A DNA stretch of 64,000 bases from Aptenodytes patagonicus (lineage: Eukaryota > Chordata > Aves > Sphenisciformes > Spheniscidae), in contig NC_134951.1 in NCBI RefSeq assembly GCF_965638725.1, positions 31,193,746 to 31,257,745 on the forward strand, given 5' to 3'. The notes under the pieces were generated by a model. The model saw only the letters and a list, made by a program, of their open reading frames with translations, made no database searches and was not told the origin of the DNA. Numbering within the stretch: position 1 is the first letter of the stretch; every line of letters starts with the position of its first letter. Of this stretch, positions 63,101 through 64,000 are shown in pieces. Position numbers and translations under genes: made by a program.

Positions 63101-64000
63101 CTCCCAACCCGTGAGAGACAAGGAGAGATGCGAGGAGTGAGAGATGTGTATCAGTCCTTCCTGTGTGCCAGCTGAAGTTAACAAGATGTACATGCCACTA
63201 TGACTCAGCAACAACAAACCTGCAATTTCCTGCAGGCTTCGGGCATTTGACATCAGAATGACTCAGCATCCATACGGAGAGTCAAGGAGTCCTTTGCACA
63301 GCTGCACCAGAGCATCTTTAAAAGAATTTAGGAGAAATAAGCGTAGTTTTCAAGGTCTGTTTTTTATAACTTTTTTAGTTATTGCAGTAACTTCCCTGTG
63401 ATTATTTCAACAATGAGATACTGCTGCACGGGCCTGGTTGTGGCTCCAGGACTCTTACGAAACAGTATTGCATCTCCTTCTCTGAGAAGTTCTTATCACA
63501 CCATCTTTTCTACCAAATCTTTGATATTTGGCAATACTAAGATAACTAAAGACACAAATATTGCAAGGTAGCAGTGAGTCATCACTGAATTCTGGTGAAA
63601 AGGAGCTGACCCACATCTTACAGGCTTGGGCATTTTTCGTGCCTAAGAATGAGAGGCAGATTCAGTTCACTTCACCCAGTGAACAGCCTGCCTTCAGCAC
63701 CCAACCAACCCCATGCTTCCCAGCACAACCCCACAGAGAGCTCAAGGGCCTCCAACTCTGAGTGAGGAGTAGGAATGGAAAACATATGCTAAAATGAGCA
63801 AGATCCCTTCGCCCATGCTTTGAAAGGAGGCCACAGCTATCCATCCTCAATCAAGAAGTCCCATGTAGAGTACAAATTCACTCCACAGAAGAATCACTGT
63901 ATTTCTTTCTCTTTCACGAGAGCATCTAAGTGGATGCTAACATGGACTCATATTTCCACAATGAATAACAGACTCCTGTCGTCCAAAAGTCAGCTCTATC
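60179..64000. other. Intergenic
   Basis: An 80-codon open frame (60693-60451, minus) could be an upstream scrap of the block at 59343-60178. A 148-codon frame at 61823-62269 lies in a pyrimidine-rich stretch and looks like chance. No gene recognised. Confidence 0.5.

Noticed and set aside
1..64000. CRISPR arrays, operons, phage or bacterial defence systems
   Set aside because: Gene density, introns, CR1 elements and LTRs show a vertebrate genome. No regularly spaced repeats with unique spacers were seen; the only array is the 55-bp minisatellite, whose units are contiguous.

Overview
The window looks like nuclear DNA of a bird, probably a neoavian. The evidence is AT-rich, gene-poor sequence, several CR1 LINEs ending in the ATTCTATG-type 3' tail, three related solo LTRs of a TGTGCTGG...CCACGACA family, and one spliced vertebrate gene. 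There are no prokaryotic operons, CRISPR arrays or recognisable tRNA/rRNA genes.

The only host gene I can support is LGSN (lengsin, the lens glutamine-synthetase-like protein), on the minus strand. Its exons read from high to low coordinates: a long 997-nt exon at 33118-32122, a 179-nt exon at 20845-20667, and a 1,200-nt terminal exon at 18412-17213 that carries the stop. Splice sites and phases agree across all of them. A 63-nt phase-0 block at 34314-34252 may be one more upstream coding exon. I could not find a convincing start exon.

Layout by region. 1-4,890: non-coding, with one GC-richer block (2,659-3,075) that may be an old mobile element. 4,950-6,650: 5'-truncated CR1 (+) inserted beside an AT-rich tandem repeat. 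7,189-7,492: degenerate ~55-bp minisatellite. 7,907-8,454, 8,640-9,229 and 15,830-16,426: three related LTRs, the first two in inverted orientation. 11,845-12,040: ancient CR1 scrap. 17,213-34,314: LGSN and its introns. 42,100-42,350, 44,965-45,848 and 49,540-49,806: CR1 fragments. 52,450-56,255: nearly full-length CR1 with decayed ORF1 and an uninterrupted but apparently inactive ORF2. 59,343-60,178: degenerate protein-like block, possibly retroviral. The rest is unannotated AT-rich intergenic sequence.

I found no convincing new multi-gene system. The observations most worth following are the long, apparently lineage-variable N-terminal exon of LGSN, the hidden minisatellite, the LTR cluster with a CRE/TATA-like promoter pointing antisense into the LGSN 3' end, and the long CR1 ORF whose catalytic motif is mutated. 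All calls come from reading by eye; no alignments or database searches were run.
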